DNA of 36,718 nucleotides from Hyphomicrobiales bacterium (lineage in GTDB: Bacteria > Pseudomonadota > Alphaproteobacteria > Rhizobiales > Beijerinckiaceae). A program made the translations under genes and the position numbers. Location: the NCBI GenBank assembly GCA_019247605.1, contig JAFBAS010000169.1, positions 1-36,718 of the forward strand, written 5' to 3'. Below the pieces are notes generated by a model. It did not search any database and was not told the origin of the DNA. It was given only the letters and a program-made list of their open reading frames with translations. Positions 7,774 to 14,490 of this stretch are shown in pieces (the first letter of the stretch is position 1; each line of letters starts with the position of its first letter).

Positions 7774-8550
7774 ATGAGCACATCCTCCCCGCCGGCGATT
7801 CTAGCCGAGAACTTGAGCAAGACCTATGATCGCGTCCCCGCCGTGGACGCGCTGAGCTTTCGCGTCGATACGGGAAGCGTCGTCGGCCTCCTCGGCGGCA
7901 ATGGCGCCGGAAAGACGACCACACTCGCGATGATCATGGGACTCACGACACCGAGCGCCGGGTCTGTCCGCGTGTTCGGCGCCGATATGGCGCGTGAGCG
8001 GGGCAAAGTGCTCCACCGGATCAATTTCGAAAGCCCCTACGCGGACTTGCCGCATCGGCTGACCGTGCGCCAGAACCTCTGTGTATTCGGCAAGCTTTAC
8101 GGCGTGCCGAAGCTGAAAGCGCGTATCGAGAAGATCGCGGACGCGCTCGACCTCGCCCAGTTTCTCGACCGCCGTACGGGCCAGCTCTCGGCCGGCCAAA
8201 AGACGAGAGCGGCGCTCGCGAAAGCGCTCATCAACGAGCCTGACCTCTTGCTGCTCGATGAGCCGACCGCCTCGCTCGATCCGGACACGGCCGATTGGGT
8301 GCGTAGCCATCTCGAGGAGTTCCGCCGCAGGCGCGGCGCGACCATCCTGCTCGCTTCCCACAACATGGGCGAGGTGGAGCGCCTTTGCGACCGCGTCATC
8401 ATCATGCGCGCCGGACGCATCGTGCACAATGAAGCGCCCGATGCGCTCATCGCACGCTACGGGCGCGAGACCCTCGAGGAAGTCTTTCTCGACGTGGCGC
8501 GCGGGCACGGCGTCGGCGCGCGCCTCGAAAAGGCGCGTGCGATCCCATGA
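7774..8550 (+). CDS. ABC transporter ATP-binding protein (ABC-2 exporter type)
   Basis: A 258-residue ABC ATPase. The Walker A is GGNGAGKT (41-48), the signature is LSAGQ (138-142, replacing LSGGQ), Walker B is LLLLDEP (158-164) and the switch histidine is in LLASHNMGEV. It powers the membrane subunit encoded next, whose ATG overlaps this gene's stop (ATGA, 8547-8550), so the two form one exporter unit with subunits translated together. The fold resembles CcmA/NodI-type ATPases that drive ABC-2 permeases for drugs, lipids or glycans. No third gene such as an adaptor or periplasmic protein is nearby, and the cargo cannot be told. The 187 bp upstream is a divergent intergenic region shared with the dehydratase. 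Confidence 0.95.
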   Translation: MSTSSPPAILAENLSKTYDRVPAVDALSFRVDTGSVVGLLGGNGAGKTTTLAMIMGLTTPSAGSVRVFGADMARERGKVLHRINFESPYADLPHRLTVRQNLCVFGKLYGVPKLKARIEKIADALDLAQFLDRRTGQLSAGQKTRAALAKALINEPDLLLLDEPTASLDPDTADWVRSHLEEFRRRRGATILLASHNMGEVERLCDRVIIMRAGRIVHNEAPDALIARYGRETLEEVFLDVARGHGVGARLEKARAIP

Positions 8551-9401
8551 ACGAAGCTCCCGGCAGGCATGAGATCGAGAGCCTGCGGGCACCTTCGGCC
8601 GCGATCGGCTTCTCGCCCGCGCGCGTGATGGCGATGGTCGAGCGCCACCTCTATCTCCTGAGCTCCTCGCCGGTGCGGCTCATCGATCTCGCCTATTGGC
8701 CGACCGTGCAGCTTCTCACCTGGAGTTTCCTTCAGCTTTATGTCGGACGCACCTCGCAATTACCGGTGCTCGCGGCCGGCACGCTGATCGGCGGCATTCT
8801 TTTGTGGGATGTGCTGTTTCGCGGTCAGCTCGGCTTCTCGATGAGTTTTCTCGAAGAGGTCTGGTCGCGCAATCTCGGTCACCTCTTGATGAGCCCCTTG
8901 CGACCTGGCGAATTCGTTCTCTCGCTCATGATCATGAGCATTCTTCGCCTCATGATCGGCCTCGTTCCCGCGGTGCTCATCGCCACCACCTTCTTCGGCT
9001 TCGATATCGCGACGCTGAGCTTCGCCATCCCCTTCCTCTTCATCAATCTCATGCTGACCGCGTGGAGCGTCGGGCTCGTCACTTCCGGGCTGATCTTGCG
9101 CAACGGGCTCGCCGCCGAGACGATCGCCTGGAGCGCCATGTTCGCGATGATGCCGTTCGCCTGCATCTCGTACCCGGTCACGACGCTGCCGAGCCTCCTG
9201 CAGCCGATCGCCTGGGCTTTGCCGCCGACTTATGTGTTCGAGGCGATGCGCGCCATGCTCATCGGCAACACCTTCCGCCTCGATCTTCTCGTGGAATCGC
9301 TCGCCCTCAACCTCCTCTGGATCGGTTTCGGCAGCCTCGCCTTCCGCGCCTTGCTCGCCAGCGCGCGGCGCGCCGGATCGCTGCTGTCCATGGGCGAGTG
9401 A
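8547..9401 (+). CDS. ABC-2 type transporter permease
   Basis: A 284-residue integral membrane protein with about six hydrophobic segments (for example LIGGILLWDVLFRGQLGFSM, LMIGLVPAVLIATTFFGF, IPFLFINLMLTAWSVGLVTS) and a cytosolic N-terminus of about 45 residues. The arrangement and the partner ATPase are those of an ABC-2 exporter. A typical C-terminal part is LPSLLQPIAWALPPTYVFEA, where the P-P-T-Y region is a conserved feature of ABC-2 permeases. The start overlaps the ATPase stop by 4 nt. It is likely an inner-membrane dimer with two ATPases. The substrate is not inferable. Confidence 0.92.
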   Translation: MNEAPGRHEIESLRAPSAAIGFSPARVMAMVERHLYLLSSSPVRLIDLAYWPTVQLLTWSFLQLYVGRTSQLPVLAAGTLIGGILLWDVLFRGQLGFSMSFLEEVWSRNLGHLLMSPLRPGEFVLSLMIMSILRLMIGLVPAVLIATTFFGFDIATLSFAIPFLFINLMLTAWSVGLVTSGLILRNGLAAETIAWSAMFAMMPFACISYPVTTLPSLLQPIAWALPPTYVFEAMRAMLIGNTFRLDLLVESLALNLLWIGFGSLAFRALLASARRAGSLLSMGE

Positions 9402-9530
9402 GCATTAAGAGCGACCGTTGGGATTGACCGTCCTCTCCCGGCTGCGCACGTCGCAAACCGCCCCGGCAACGAAAATTTAGCTTGTTGGTCACATAATTTT
9501 GCAGAACGGCTCTCTCAAAAAAGCAGAGCT

Positions 9531-9551
9531 CAATGTTGCATTGCGACATTG
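9531..9551. promoter_or_regulatory. 21-bp near-palindrome upstream of the PHA depolymerase gene
   Basis: The 21 bp read CAATGT, T, GC, ATT, GC, G, ACATTG. Outer arms CAATGT/ACATTG and inner GC/GC pair exactly; only one position per arm and the 3-bp centre break the symmetry. It lies 78 bp before the depolymerase ATG in an AT-richer spacer, a normal place for an operator. The TTGCATTGC core is reminiscent of the TGC-rich sites of PHA regulators (PhaR/AniA), but that link is inference. Confidence 0.45.
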
Positions 9552-9628
9552 AGGCTCTATCTTGTCATTAAGCGGGCGGCCTCGGCGCGAGCTGTAGAGT
9601 TATTCGCCCATAAAATTGGGGTCGCTCA

Positions 9629-10909
9629 ATGGAATTCTCCTACTTTCTCCATGAAGCCTCGCTTGCCCTGATCGGACCCGCTCGGGCGGCTTCCGAAGCG
9701 GCCCGACTGTTTTTCGAAAATCCAGCGAATCCAGCATCTTGGACACCGTTCGGGCGGTCCATGAGCGCGGCCTGCCACGTGTTCGAACGCAGCACGCGCC
9801 GCTACGAAAAGCCAGAATTCGGTTTGACCGGCACCCTCGTCGACGGCGAGAAGGTGGCAGTCACCGAGGAAATCGTGTGGCAGCGACCCTTCGGCCGGCT
9901 CATTCATTTCGCGAGAGCCTTGTCACCCTCTCGTCCCAAGCAGCCCAAAATCCTCATGGTGGCGCCGATGTCCGGCCACTACGCGACGCTCTTGCGCGGC
10001 ACGGTCGAGGCCTTTCTTCCGCGCTACGAGGTCTATGTCACGGATTGGTCGGATGCGCGCATGGTGCCGCTGACGGCGGGACATTTCGGCTTCGACGACT
10101 ATGTCGATTACGTCATCGACATGCTGCGGCAGCTCGGCCCCAACACCCATGTGATCGCCGTTTGCCAACCCTCCGTTCCCGTCTCGGTCGCCGTCGCTGC
10201 ACTCGAGGCGCAAAAGGAGCCGGTCTCGCCGAGCTCGATGATCCTGATGGGAGGCCCGATCGACACGCGCGAAAGCCCGACAGCCGTCAATGTGCTCGCC
10301 CAGGAGCGTGGCATCGAGTGGTTTCGCCGCCATTGCATCACGCGCGTGCCCTTTCCCTATCCCGGCATGATGCGCGAGGTTTATCCTGGCTTTCTCCAGC
10401 TTTCCGGGTTCATGGCGATGAATCTCGATCGCCATCTCTCGGCGCATTGGGATTATTACAAGAATCTGGTCCAGGATAACGGCGACTCGGCAGAGAAGCA
10501 CCGCGAATTCTATGACGAATATCTAGCGGTGATGGATCTCACGGCCGAATTTTACCTCGAGACCGTCGACCGGGTCTTCGTCAGGCATCTCCTGCCCAAA
10601 GGCGAGATGACTTATCGCGGCAAAGCGGTCGATCTCGCCGACATTCGAAAAACCGCGCTCATGACGATCGAAGGCGAGAACGACGACATTTCAGGCGTCG
10701 GCCAGACGCAAGCGGCCCATCGCCTGTGTGTCAACATTCCGGCCGCAAAACGCATCCATTATTTGCAGAAGCGCGTGGGCCATTACGGCGTGTTCAACGG
10801 CTCGCGCTTCCGCGCCGAGATCGTTCCGCGGATCGATGATTTCATCCAGGCGAATGAGGCGCAAGCCGTTGAAAAATCTGAAGGTTCCCGCTTCAAGCGG
10901 GCTTCCTGA
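9629..10909 (+). CDS. phaZ: Intracellular polyhydroxyalkanoate depolymerase
   Basis: A 426-residue alpha/beta-hydrolase of the intracellular PHB depolymerase family (TIGR01849 type), which breaks storage polyhydroxybutyrate into short oligomers or hydroxybutyrate. In this family a cysteine replaces the usual serine nucleophile: VCQPSVPVSVA gives C179. The other triad members are in EGENDDISGVG (D352/D353) and VGHYGVFNG (H385). The N-terminal YFLHEASLALIGPARAASEA and the VAPMSGHYATLLRGTV oxyanion region fit the family closely, and length is normal. There is no signal peptide, as expected for granule-bound cytosolic enzyme. GGGG lies about 10 nt before the ATG. The preceding 227-bp spacer contains a 21-bp near-palindrome; no synthase or phasin gene is next to it. 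Confidence 0.94.
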   Translation: MEFSYFLHEASLALIGPARAASEAARLFFENPANPASWTPFGRSMSAACHVFERSTRRYEKPEFGLTGTLVDGEKVAVTEEIVWQRPFGRLIHFARALSPSRPKQPKILMVAPMSGHYATLLRGTVEAFLPRYEVYVTDWSDARMVPLTAGHFGFDDYVDYVIDMLRQLGPNTHVIAVCQPSVPVSVAVAALEAQKEPVSPSSMILMGGPIDTRESPTAVNVLAQERGIEWFRRHCITRVPFPYPGMMREVYPGFLQLSGFMAMNLDRHLSAHWDYYKNLVQDNGDSAEKHREFYDEYLAVMDLTAEFYLETVDRVFVRHLLPKGEMTYRGKAVDLADIRKTALMTIEGENDDISGVGQTQAAHRLCVNIPAAKRIHYLQKRVGHYGVFNGSRFRAEIVPRIDDFIQANEAQAVEKSEGSRFKRAS

Positions 10910-11034
10910 GCGCGCCCGAACTTGTAACGATACCAAAGCCGGAGATCGGCACAAGGCCCCTACCTCGAAATAAATGTTCCCCCTTCGTTCAAATACATGC
11001 TGACGAACGCCGAAAGCTCGGGCATGGTCGCGGT

Positions 11035-11775
11035 ATGGCAACGGTCAGGCAGTTCAGATCGCCCGGTGCCCCGGGCTTCATCGACATCGCCCATGATGGG
11101 GTCACGTACCGCGTCGTGGTCACGCGCTCCTCACGGGCGCGCCGCATAACGCTTCGCATCCGCGCCGGCACCTCAGACCCCATCCTCACCCTTCCGTCGC
11201 GCGGCAACCTCGCCGTGGCGGCGGATTTTGCCGCGCGGCATGCCGGCTGGCTGGCGACGCGCCTCGCGCGACTGCCGGCGCAGATTCCCTTCAGGGCGGG
11301 CAAGACGCTCCCGATACGCGGCCTCGATCATCACATCATCGAGACCGGCGCGTTGCGCGGCCTCGTGCGTGCCAAGCGGATCGGCGAGGTGCGCATCCTC
11401 GAGGTGCCGGGCTCACCGGAACATGTGTCGCGCCGCGTCACCGAATTCCTGAAGCGCGAGGCGCGCCGCGATCTCGAAAACGCGGTTGAACGCTATGCGA
11501 CGTCCGCGAGGGCGCAGGTGCGCCGGATTTCCATCAAGGACACGAAGAGCCGGTGGGGGTCGTGCTCGGCAAACGGCACCTTGTCCTTCTCCTGGCGGCT
11601 CATCCTCGCGCCGCCTTTCGTGCTCGACTATCTCGCCGCCCACGAGGTCGCGCATTTGCGCGAGCTCAACCATTCGCACAAATTCTGGCGGCTCACGCGC
11701 GCGCTCTGCACGCGCACCGATGATGCCGAAGCCTGGATGAAGCGCCACGGCGCGCAGCTGCATCGGTACGGGTGA
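11035..11775 (+). CDS. YgjP-type (DUF45) zinc metallopeptidase
   Basis: A 246-residue member of the M48-related YgjP/DUF45 family. The zinc site is HEVAH (203-207) with a third ligand in LNHSHKFW (H213 or H215), and the family signature SRWGSCS is at 172-178. No membrane segment is seen, so it is a predicted cytosolic protease of unknown substrate. The last twelve codons (MKRHGAQLHRYG) and the stop lie in a 43-bp sequence that recurs after the neighbouring RAYT gene with only synonymous changes. The present C-terminus may therefore have been delivered, or restored, by that element. The family C-terminus normally ends with a similar basic H-G-x-x-L segment, so the protein looks intact. Confidence 0.93.
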   Translation: MATVRQFRSPGAPGFIDIAHDGVTYRVVVTRSSRARRITLRIRAGTSDPILTLPSRGNLAVAADFAARHAGWLATRLARLPAQIPFRAGKTLPIRGLDHHIIETGALRGLVRAKRIGEVRILEVPGSPEHVSRRVTEFLKREARRDLENAVERYATSARAQVRRISIKDTKSRWGSCSANGTLSFSWRLILAPPFVLDYLAAHEVAHLRELNHSHKFWRLTRALCTRTDDAEAWMKRHGAQLHRYG

Positions 11776-11776
11776 G
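11734..11776 (+). repeat. Direct repeat copy 1 (3' end of metallopeptidase gene)
   Basis: A 43-bp sequence beginning TGGATGAAGCGCCACGG and ending CGGGTGAG. It matches 12571-12613 at 40 of 43 positions. The three differences are transitions that leave the codons for Gln, Leu and Tyr unchanged. It contains the perfect 8-bp palindrome GCAGCTGC, which is GCAATTGC in the other copy. Confidence 0.9.
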
Positions 11777-11793
11777 AGGTCTCCTTTCTTTTT

Positions 11794-11816
11794 CGGTGAC
11801 AGCTTACTTTTTCCCC
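11794..11816 (+). repeat. Left inverted repeat of the RAYT element
   Basis: A 23-bp sequence starting CGGTGACAG and ending TTTTTCCCC. Its reverse complement matches 12523-12545 at 21 of 23 positions. It lies 20 bp before the RAYT ATG, where a transposase recognition site would be expected. Confidence 0.85.
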
Positions 11817-11836
11817 AATTTTGCTAAGCTTTGGCA

Positions 11837-12529
11837 ATGGCCCGCACCGCTCGCATCGTCGTTCCCGCCCTTCCCCATCACGTCACCCAGCGCGGGAATC
11901 GCCGGCAGCCCATCTTCTTCAATGATGGCGACTATGCGGTCTATCGCGACCTGCTCGCTGAGCGCTGCGAACGCAGCGGCGTGGCCTGCTGGGCCTATTG
12001 CCTCATGCCGAACCATGTGCATCTCGTTCTCGTGCCCTCGACCGAGGATGGGTTGGCATCCGCGCTCGGTGAGACCCATCGGCGCTATACAGGCTTCATC
12101 AATGCACGCGCTCGCTGGACGGGCCATTTGTTCCAGGGACGCTTCGGCTCGGCGATCATGGACGAGGAGCATCTCGTCGCGGCGACGCGCTACATATCGC
12201 TCAATCCGGTGCGCGCCGGTCTCGCGGGGCAGGCCGCCGACTGGCGATGGTCGAGTGTTAGAGCGCATCTTGCCGGCAAGGATGACGCGCTGGTTCGCGT
12301 GCGCCCGCTGCTTGATAGGATCGGGACCTTCGCCGATCTCATCTCACTCGAAATGGGTGAGATCTCTCCTCACCAACTCGCAGCCCTCCGAATGTCCGAA
12401 AGAACCGGGCGTCCGCTTGGAAATGCCAGCTTCGTCGAGCAGTTGGAGGCCGCTCTCGGCCGCAGCCTTCGGCCCGGCAAGCATGGCCGCAAACCTCGCG
12501 GCGAGGCCGGCGTGCCGAAAAAGGGGTAA
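11837..12529 (+). CDS. REP-associated tyrosine transposase (RAYT, Y1/IS200-like)
   Basis: A 230-residue protein of the Y1 transposase family in its RAYT branch. These HUH single-strand nucleases are related to IS200/IS605 TnpA, are usually single-copy and act on nearby REP palindromes. The start VVPALPHHVTQRGNRRQPIF is diagnostic. The HUH motif is in MPNHVHLVLVPS (H60, H62), and the catalytic tyrosine is Y84 in HRRYTGFIN. GHLFQGRFGSAIMDE and ATRYISLNPVRAGL are family hallmarks. An ATG at 11837 fits the conserved start better than the TTG two codons earlier. All catalytic residues are present and no frameshift is seen, so it may be active. Inverted repeats flank it on both sides and the right one covers the stop codon. 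Confidence 0.95.
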   Translation: MARTARIVVPALPHHVTQRGNRRQPIFFNDGDYAVYRDLLAERCERSGVACWAYCLMPNHVHLVLVPSTEDGLASALGETHRRYTGFINARARWTGHLFQGRFGSAIMDEEHLVAATRYISLNPVRAGLAGQAADWRWSSVRAHLAGKDDALVRVRPLLDRIGTFADLISLEMGEISPHQLAALRMSERTGRPLGNASFVEQLEAALGRSLRPGKHGRKPRGEAGVPKKG

Positions 12530-12545
12530 AAGTAAGGTGTCACCG
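12523..12545 (-). repeat. Right inverted repeat of the RAYT element
   Basis: A 23-bp sequence GGGGTAAAAG...GTGTCACCG; reversed it matches the left repeat at 21 of 23 positions. It includes the TAA stop of the RAYT gene, so the gene end and the element end coincide. Confidence 0.85.
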
Positions 12546-12572
12546 TTTTTGGTTTTTGGTTTTTGGTTTTTG
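12545..12572 (+). repeat. Tandem heptamer (GTTTTTG) x4
   Basis: Four perfect head-to-tail copies of GTTTTTG fill the space between the right inverted repeat and the second direct repeat. The T-rich tract is very unlike the GC-rich neighbourhood and is a likely slippage site. On the plus strand it follows the RAYT gene directly. Confidence 0.9.
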
Positions 12573-12613
12573 GATGAAGCGCCACGGCGCGCAATTGCAT
12601 CGGTATGGGTGAG
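12571..12613 (+). repeat. Direct repeat copy 2 (orphan copy of metallopeptidase 3' end)
   Basis: Still readable as ATG AAG CGC ... GGG TGA, encoding MKRHGAQLHRYG and a stop, but with no gene body upstream. Differences from copy 1 are CAG to CAA, CTG to TTG and TAC to TAT, all silent. Confidence 0.9.
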
Positions 12614-12674
12614 GGTGCGGCTTTGGCGAATTCCCCAGTGGAATATTTGCGGCCTGAGGGGATCTGCGACCAAG

Positions 12675-12700
12675 CTCGCTGGAGCGAGACCTCGATTTTT
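12675..12700 (+). terminator. Weak candidate terminator downstream of the RAYT element
   Basis: CTCGC, TGGA loop, GCGAG forms a 5-bp hairpin. A run of six T follows after a 6-nt gap (12695-12700). The gap and short stem make it a poor intrinsic terminator. It would stop plus-strand transcription before it enters the convergent ArsR gene. Confidence 0.25.
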
Positions 12701-12703
12701 TGA

Positions 12704-13015
12704 TTATCCGCGCTTGTGCTTTGCGATCGCGGCACTTTCTCGTTTCAAGGGACGACTCACGGGACACACCTCTTGCAGGAAGTCGCTCAGCGTGTTGACC
12801 AGACTGTCGGTGACCAGGCGATAATACACGAACTGCCCGCGCTTCTCGCTCGTCACGAGTCCTGCGGATTCCAGCACGCTCAGATGTTGCGAAATGGCAG
12901 GCTTTGACATCTCAAAACGCGCCGATATCTCGCCGGCGCTGAGCTCGGCATGGCCGAGGTACGCCAAAATTTTCCGGCGGCTCGTCGACGATAGAGCGGC
13001 GAAGATACGTTGCAT
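12704..13015 (-). CDS. ArsR/SmtB-family transcriptional regulator
   Basis: A 103-residue winged-helix repressor. MQRIFAALSSTSRRKILAYL is the typical first helix of the ArsR family, SKPAISQHLSVLESAGLV is the recognition helix-turn-helix, and EKRGQFVYYRL is the wing. There is no CxC metal box; the only cysteine (in QEVCPVSRP) is near the C-terminus, so it is closer to metal-independent SdpR-like members than to true ArsR. The ATG at 13015 is preferred over a GTG at 13042. It is divergent from the DCC-family gene with about 165 bp between. That spacer contains two inverted repeats that could be its operators, so autoregulation and control of the divergent gene are plausible but inferred. Confidence 0.93.
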   Translation of the reverse strand: MQRIFAALSSTSRRKILAYLGHAELSAGEISARFEMSKPAISQHLSVLESAGLVTSEKRGQFVYYRLVTDSLVNTLSDFLQEVCPVSRPLKRESAAIAKHKRG

Positions 13016-13084
13016 CACGTAATTTCCGGACCCGAAATCCACCCAATTGAGGTTGGTTTTCAGTTAGGTATTTAGTTAATTGAT

Positions 13085-13098
13085 TGACGCCGGCGTCA
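13085..13098. promoter_or_regulatory. Perfect 14-bp palindrome, candidate operator
   Basis: TGACGCCGGCGTCA is exactly self-complementary. It stands in the AT-richer spacer between the ArsR-type gene and the divergent DCC gene, where a dimeric repressor would bind. Assignment to this ArsR protein is inference. Confidence 0.5.
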
Positions 13099-13116
13099 GT
13101 TAAGTGTTAGCTTAAC
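13099..13116. promoter_or_regulatory. Inverted repeat GTTAAG-N6-CTTAAC, candidate operator
   Basis: GTTAAG and CTTAAC are perfect inverted arms with a 6-bp spacer, next to the 14-bp palindrome. AGTTA also recurs at 13062, 13074 and 13098, at multiples of 12 bp, suggesting phased half-sites on one DNA face. Confidence 0.45.
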
Positions 13117-13179
13117 CGTGAAGGCACCGTCAAGTCACGGCGGTAACCTCATCACAACGGCACCATGGAAGCCATCGCG

Positions 13180-13641
13180 ATGGACCCGCAAATCTTCTTC
13201 AATGCAGATTGCCCCGTTTGCTCGGCCGGCGTCGCGCATATCCGCCACCTCATCGGCGAGCCAAGCCAGGATTGCCTTTGGCTCGACATTAACGCCGAGC
13301 CGGACGCGCTATCTTCTCGAGGAGTGGACGTGGAAGCCGTGAAGAAACGGCTTCATGTCGTCGACAGAATGGGCGTGCTTCGCGTCGGCATCCCCGCTTT
13401 CGCCGCCCTGTGGGATGAGGTGCCGAAGCTCCGGTTTCTCGCAAAGCTAGTGCGTCTCCCGGTGATCCGACACGTCGCCGCAGCGTGCTACGAGGTGCTC
13501 GCGGCCATTCTCTACGTTTGGAACAAAAGGCGAGAACACGATGCCGCGCACCTCGGCGATGCGAACTGCGCAAGCGGGCATCCCGATGATCCTGGGGTGA
13601 ACGCCGCGTCGAAGAGGCATGCGGCAAGCGATTTTGGTTAG
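13180..13641 (+). CDS. DCC-family (DUF393) thiol-disulfide protein
   Basis: A 153-residue protein of the DUF393 'DCC' family. The defining motif is FFNADCPVCSAG with D10, C11 and C14, a CxxC-like redox pair at the N-terminus. LWLDINAEPDAL and VGIPAFAALWDEV follow the family pattern, in which the second motif surrounds the cis-proline-like site. The last 35 residues are not family-like. The ATG at 13180 has GGAAG 8 nt upstream; an earlier ATG at 13165 would add MEAIA. The gene is divergent from the ArsR-type regulator and likely controlled through the shared spacer. DCC proteins are predicted oxidoreductases with no settled substrate. Confidence 0.85.
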   Translation: MDPQIFFNADCPVCSAGVAHIRHLIGEPSQDCLWLDINAEPDALSSRGVDVEAVKKRLHVVDRMGVLRVGIPAFAALWDEVPKLRFLAKLVRLPVIRHVAAACYEVLAAILYVWNKRREHDAAHLGDANCASGHPDDPGVNAASKRHAASDFG

Positions 13642-13774
13642 GGATCGTCATCCTCTCGGGTATGTCAACCATCCCGATCGCCTGGCATTCTGCTGCTCTC
13701 ACGATCCGTGGCGCCCGCGACCATCGTCGCTGTTCGCAGATCGCGAGGCGATGAGAGTATGCTTGGCCATATGG

Positions 13775-13802
13775 GACTTGGCCAGGAGGACTTGGCCAGG
13801 AG
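13775..13802 (+). repeat. 14-bp tandem duplication
   Basis: GACTTGGCCAGGAG occurs twice in direct contact (13775-13788 and 13789-13802) in the roughly 200-bp gap between the DCC gene and the broken DUF1444 gene. I see no gene in that gap; it looks like decaying sequence. Confidence 0.9.
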
Positions 13803-13839
13803 CGACCCTGAGCGCGAGCCGATGTGCAACGGCGCAGCA

Positions 13840-14484
13840 TCAATCGGCGTATCTGCTCCAACGACGCGCCGCCGCATCGCGCCGATAGAGGTTCGGTGTA
13901 ATCGGATGTGATCTGCTTTCGCCTTCGATGACCGCCTGGCGCAAACTGGCGCGCCCGGCCACCGATTGCACGTCACTGAACGCCATAATGTCTCGGCTCG
14001 GTATCGCGGCGAGGAAGCCGTTCGGCGCTAACTTGGCGAGGAGCGTCTCCCAGAGCCTGTCGACGAGAATGAGACTGGCTTCAAAATTCCCGTCCAGTAT
14101 CACCTAGCAGTCGCCATACTCATAAAGTTTAAAGCCGTTGGATTCCAGCATCGCGTCCAAGTTCAAGACCGCCCGCTGGTGGAGTTCAACTTGCATCAAT
14201 CCGGCGGACGACAAATGCCTCCCTGCGACGTATTTGAAGTGACTCCCCTGATCGACCAGATACGCGACCAACAGGCCGTTGTTCAGATTGGTAATGACCG
14301 GTTGAGCCCCCTCCTCCAACTCGATTACCGGCCCATCTTCCTTGATAACCGGCTTCACATATGCGACCGCCTGCTCGCAGAAATTACGATTGAGCTTTCG
14401 TGGGTTGGAGTCGGCCACCACGCGTGTCCCGCCCTCAACTATTTTCTCGCTCAGAGGTCCTGCCAAAGCATAGCCCTGCACCAC
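13840..14484 (-). pseudogene. DUF1444 (YtpQ-like) gene split by an in-frame TAG and shortened at the 5' end
   Basis: Two adjacent minus-strand pieces in the same frame make one DUF1444-like protein. The first, 126 residues, contains NLNNGLLVAYLVDQGSHFKY and GLMQVELHQRAVLNLDAMLE, matching the family's 'L.V.Y..D....RY.....L...GL...EL...A..NL' core. It ends at a TAG (14106-14104). Reading on gives VILDGNFEASLILVDRLWET, PNGFLAAIPSRDIMAFSD and SHPITPNLYRRD, which are the family's C-terminal segments. A single nonsense codon therefore splits the frame. The family usually has about 260-280 residues, and here only about 213 remain, beginning directly after the stop of the alpha/beta hydrolase gene, so the N-terminal part also seems lost. 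A sequencing error at the TAG, or a short form that is still functional, is possible. Confidence 0.7.
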
Positions 14485-14490
14485 CGCCGA

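Larger units (their letters stand above)
11734..12613 (+). mobile_element. RAYT element bounded by 43-bp direct repeats and inner inverted repeats
   Basis: From outside in: a direct repeat copy (11734-11776), a spacer, an inverted repeat (11794-11816), the RAYT gene (11837-12529), the matching inverted repeat (12523-12545, overlapping the stop codon), a 7-bp tandem repeat, and the second direct repeat (12571-12613). One direct repeat is the 3' end of the metallopeptidase gene. The period from repeat to repeat is 837 bp, the size of a small insertion unit. The extent is inferred from these repeats; no empty site is available here for comparison. Confidence 0.6.

Noticed and set aside
11734-12613. 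Direct repeats as attachment sites of a prophage or integrative element
   Set aside because: The interval is only 0.8 kb, has no tyrosine or serine integrase and no tRNA gene. The RAYT gene explains it better.
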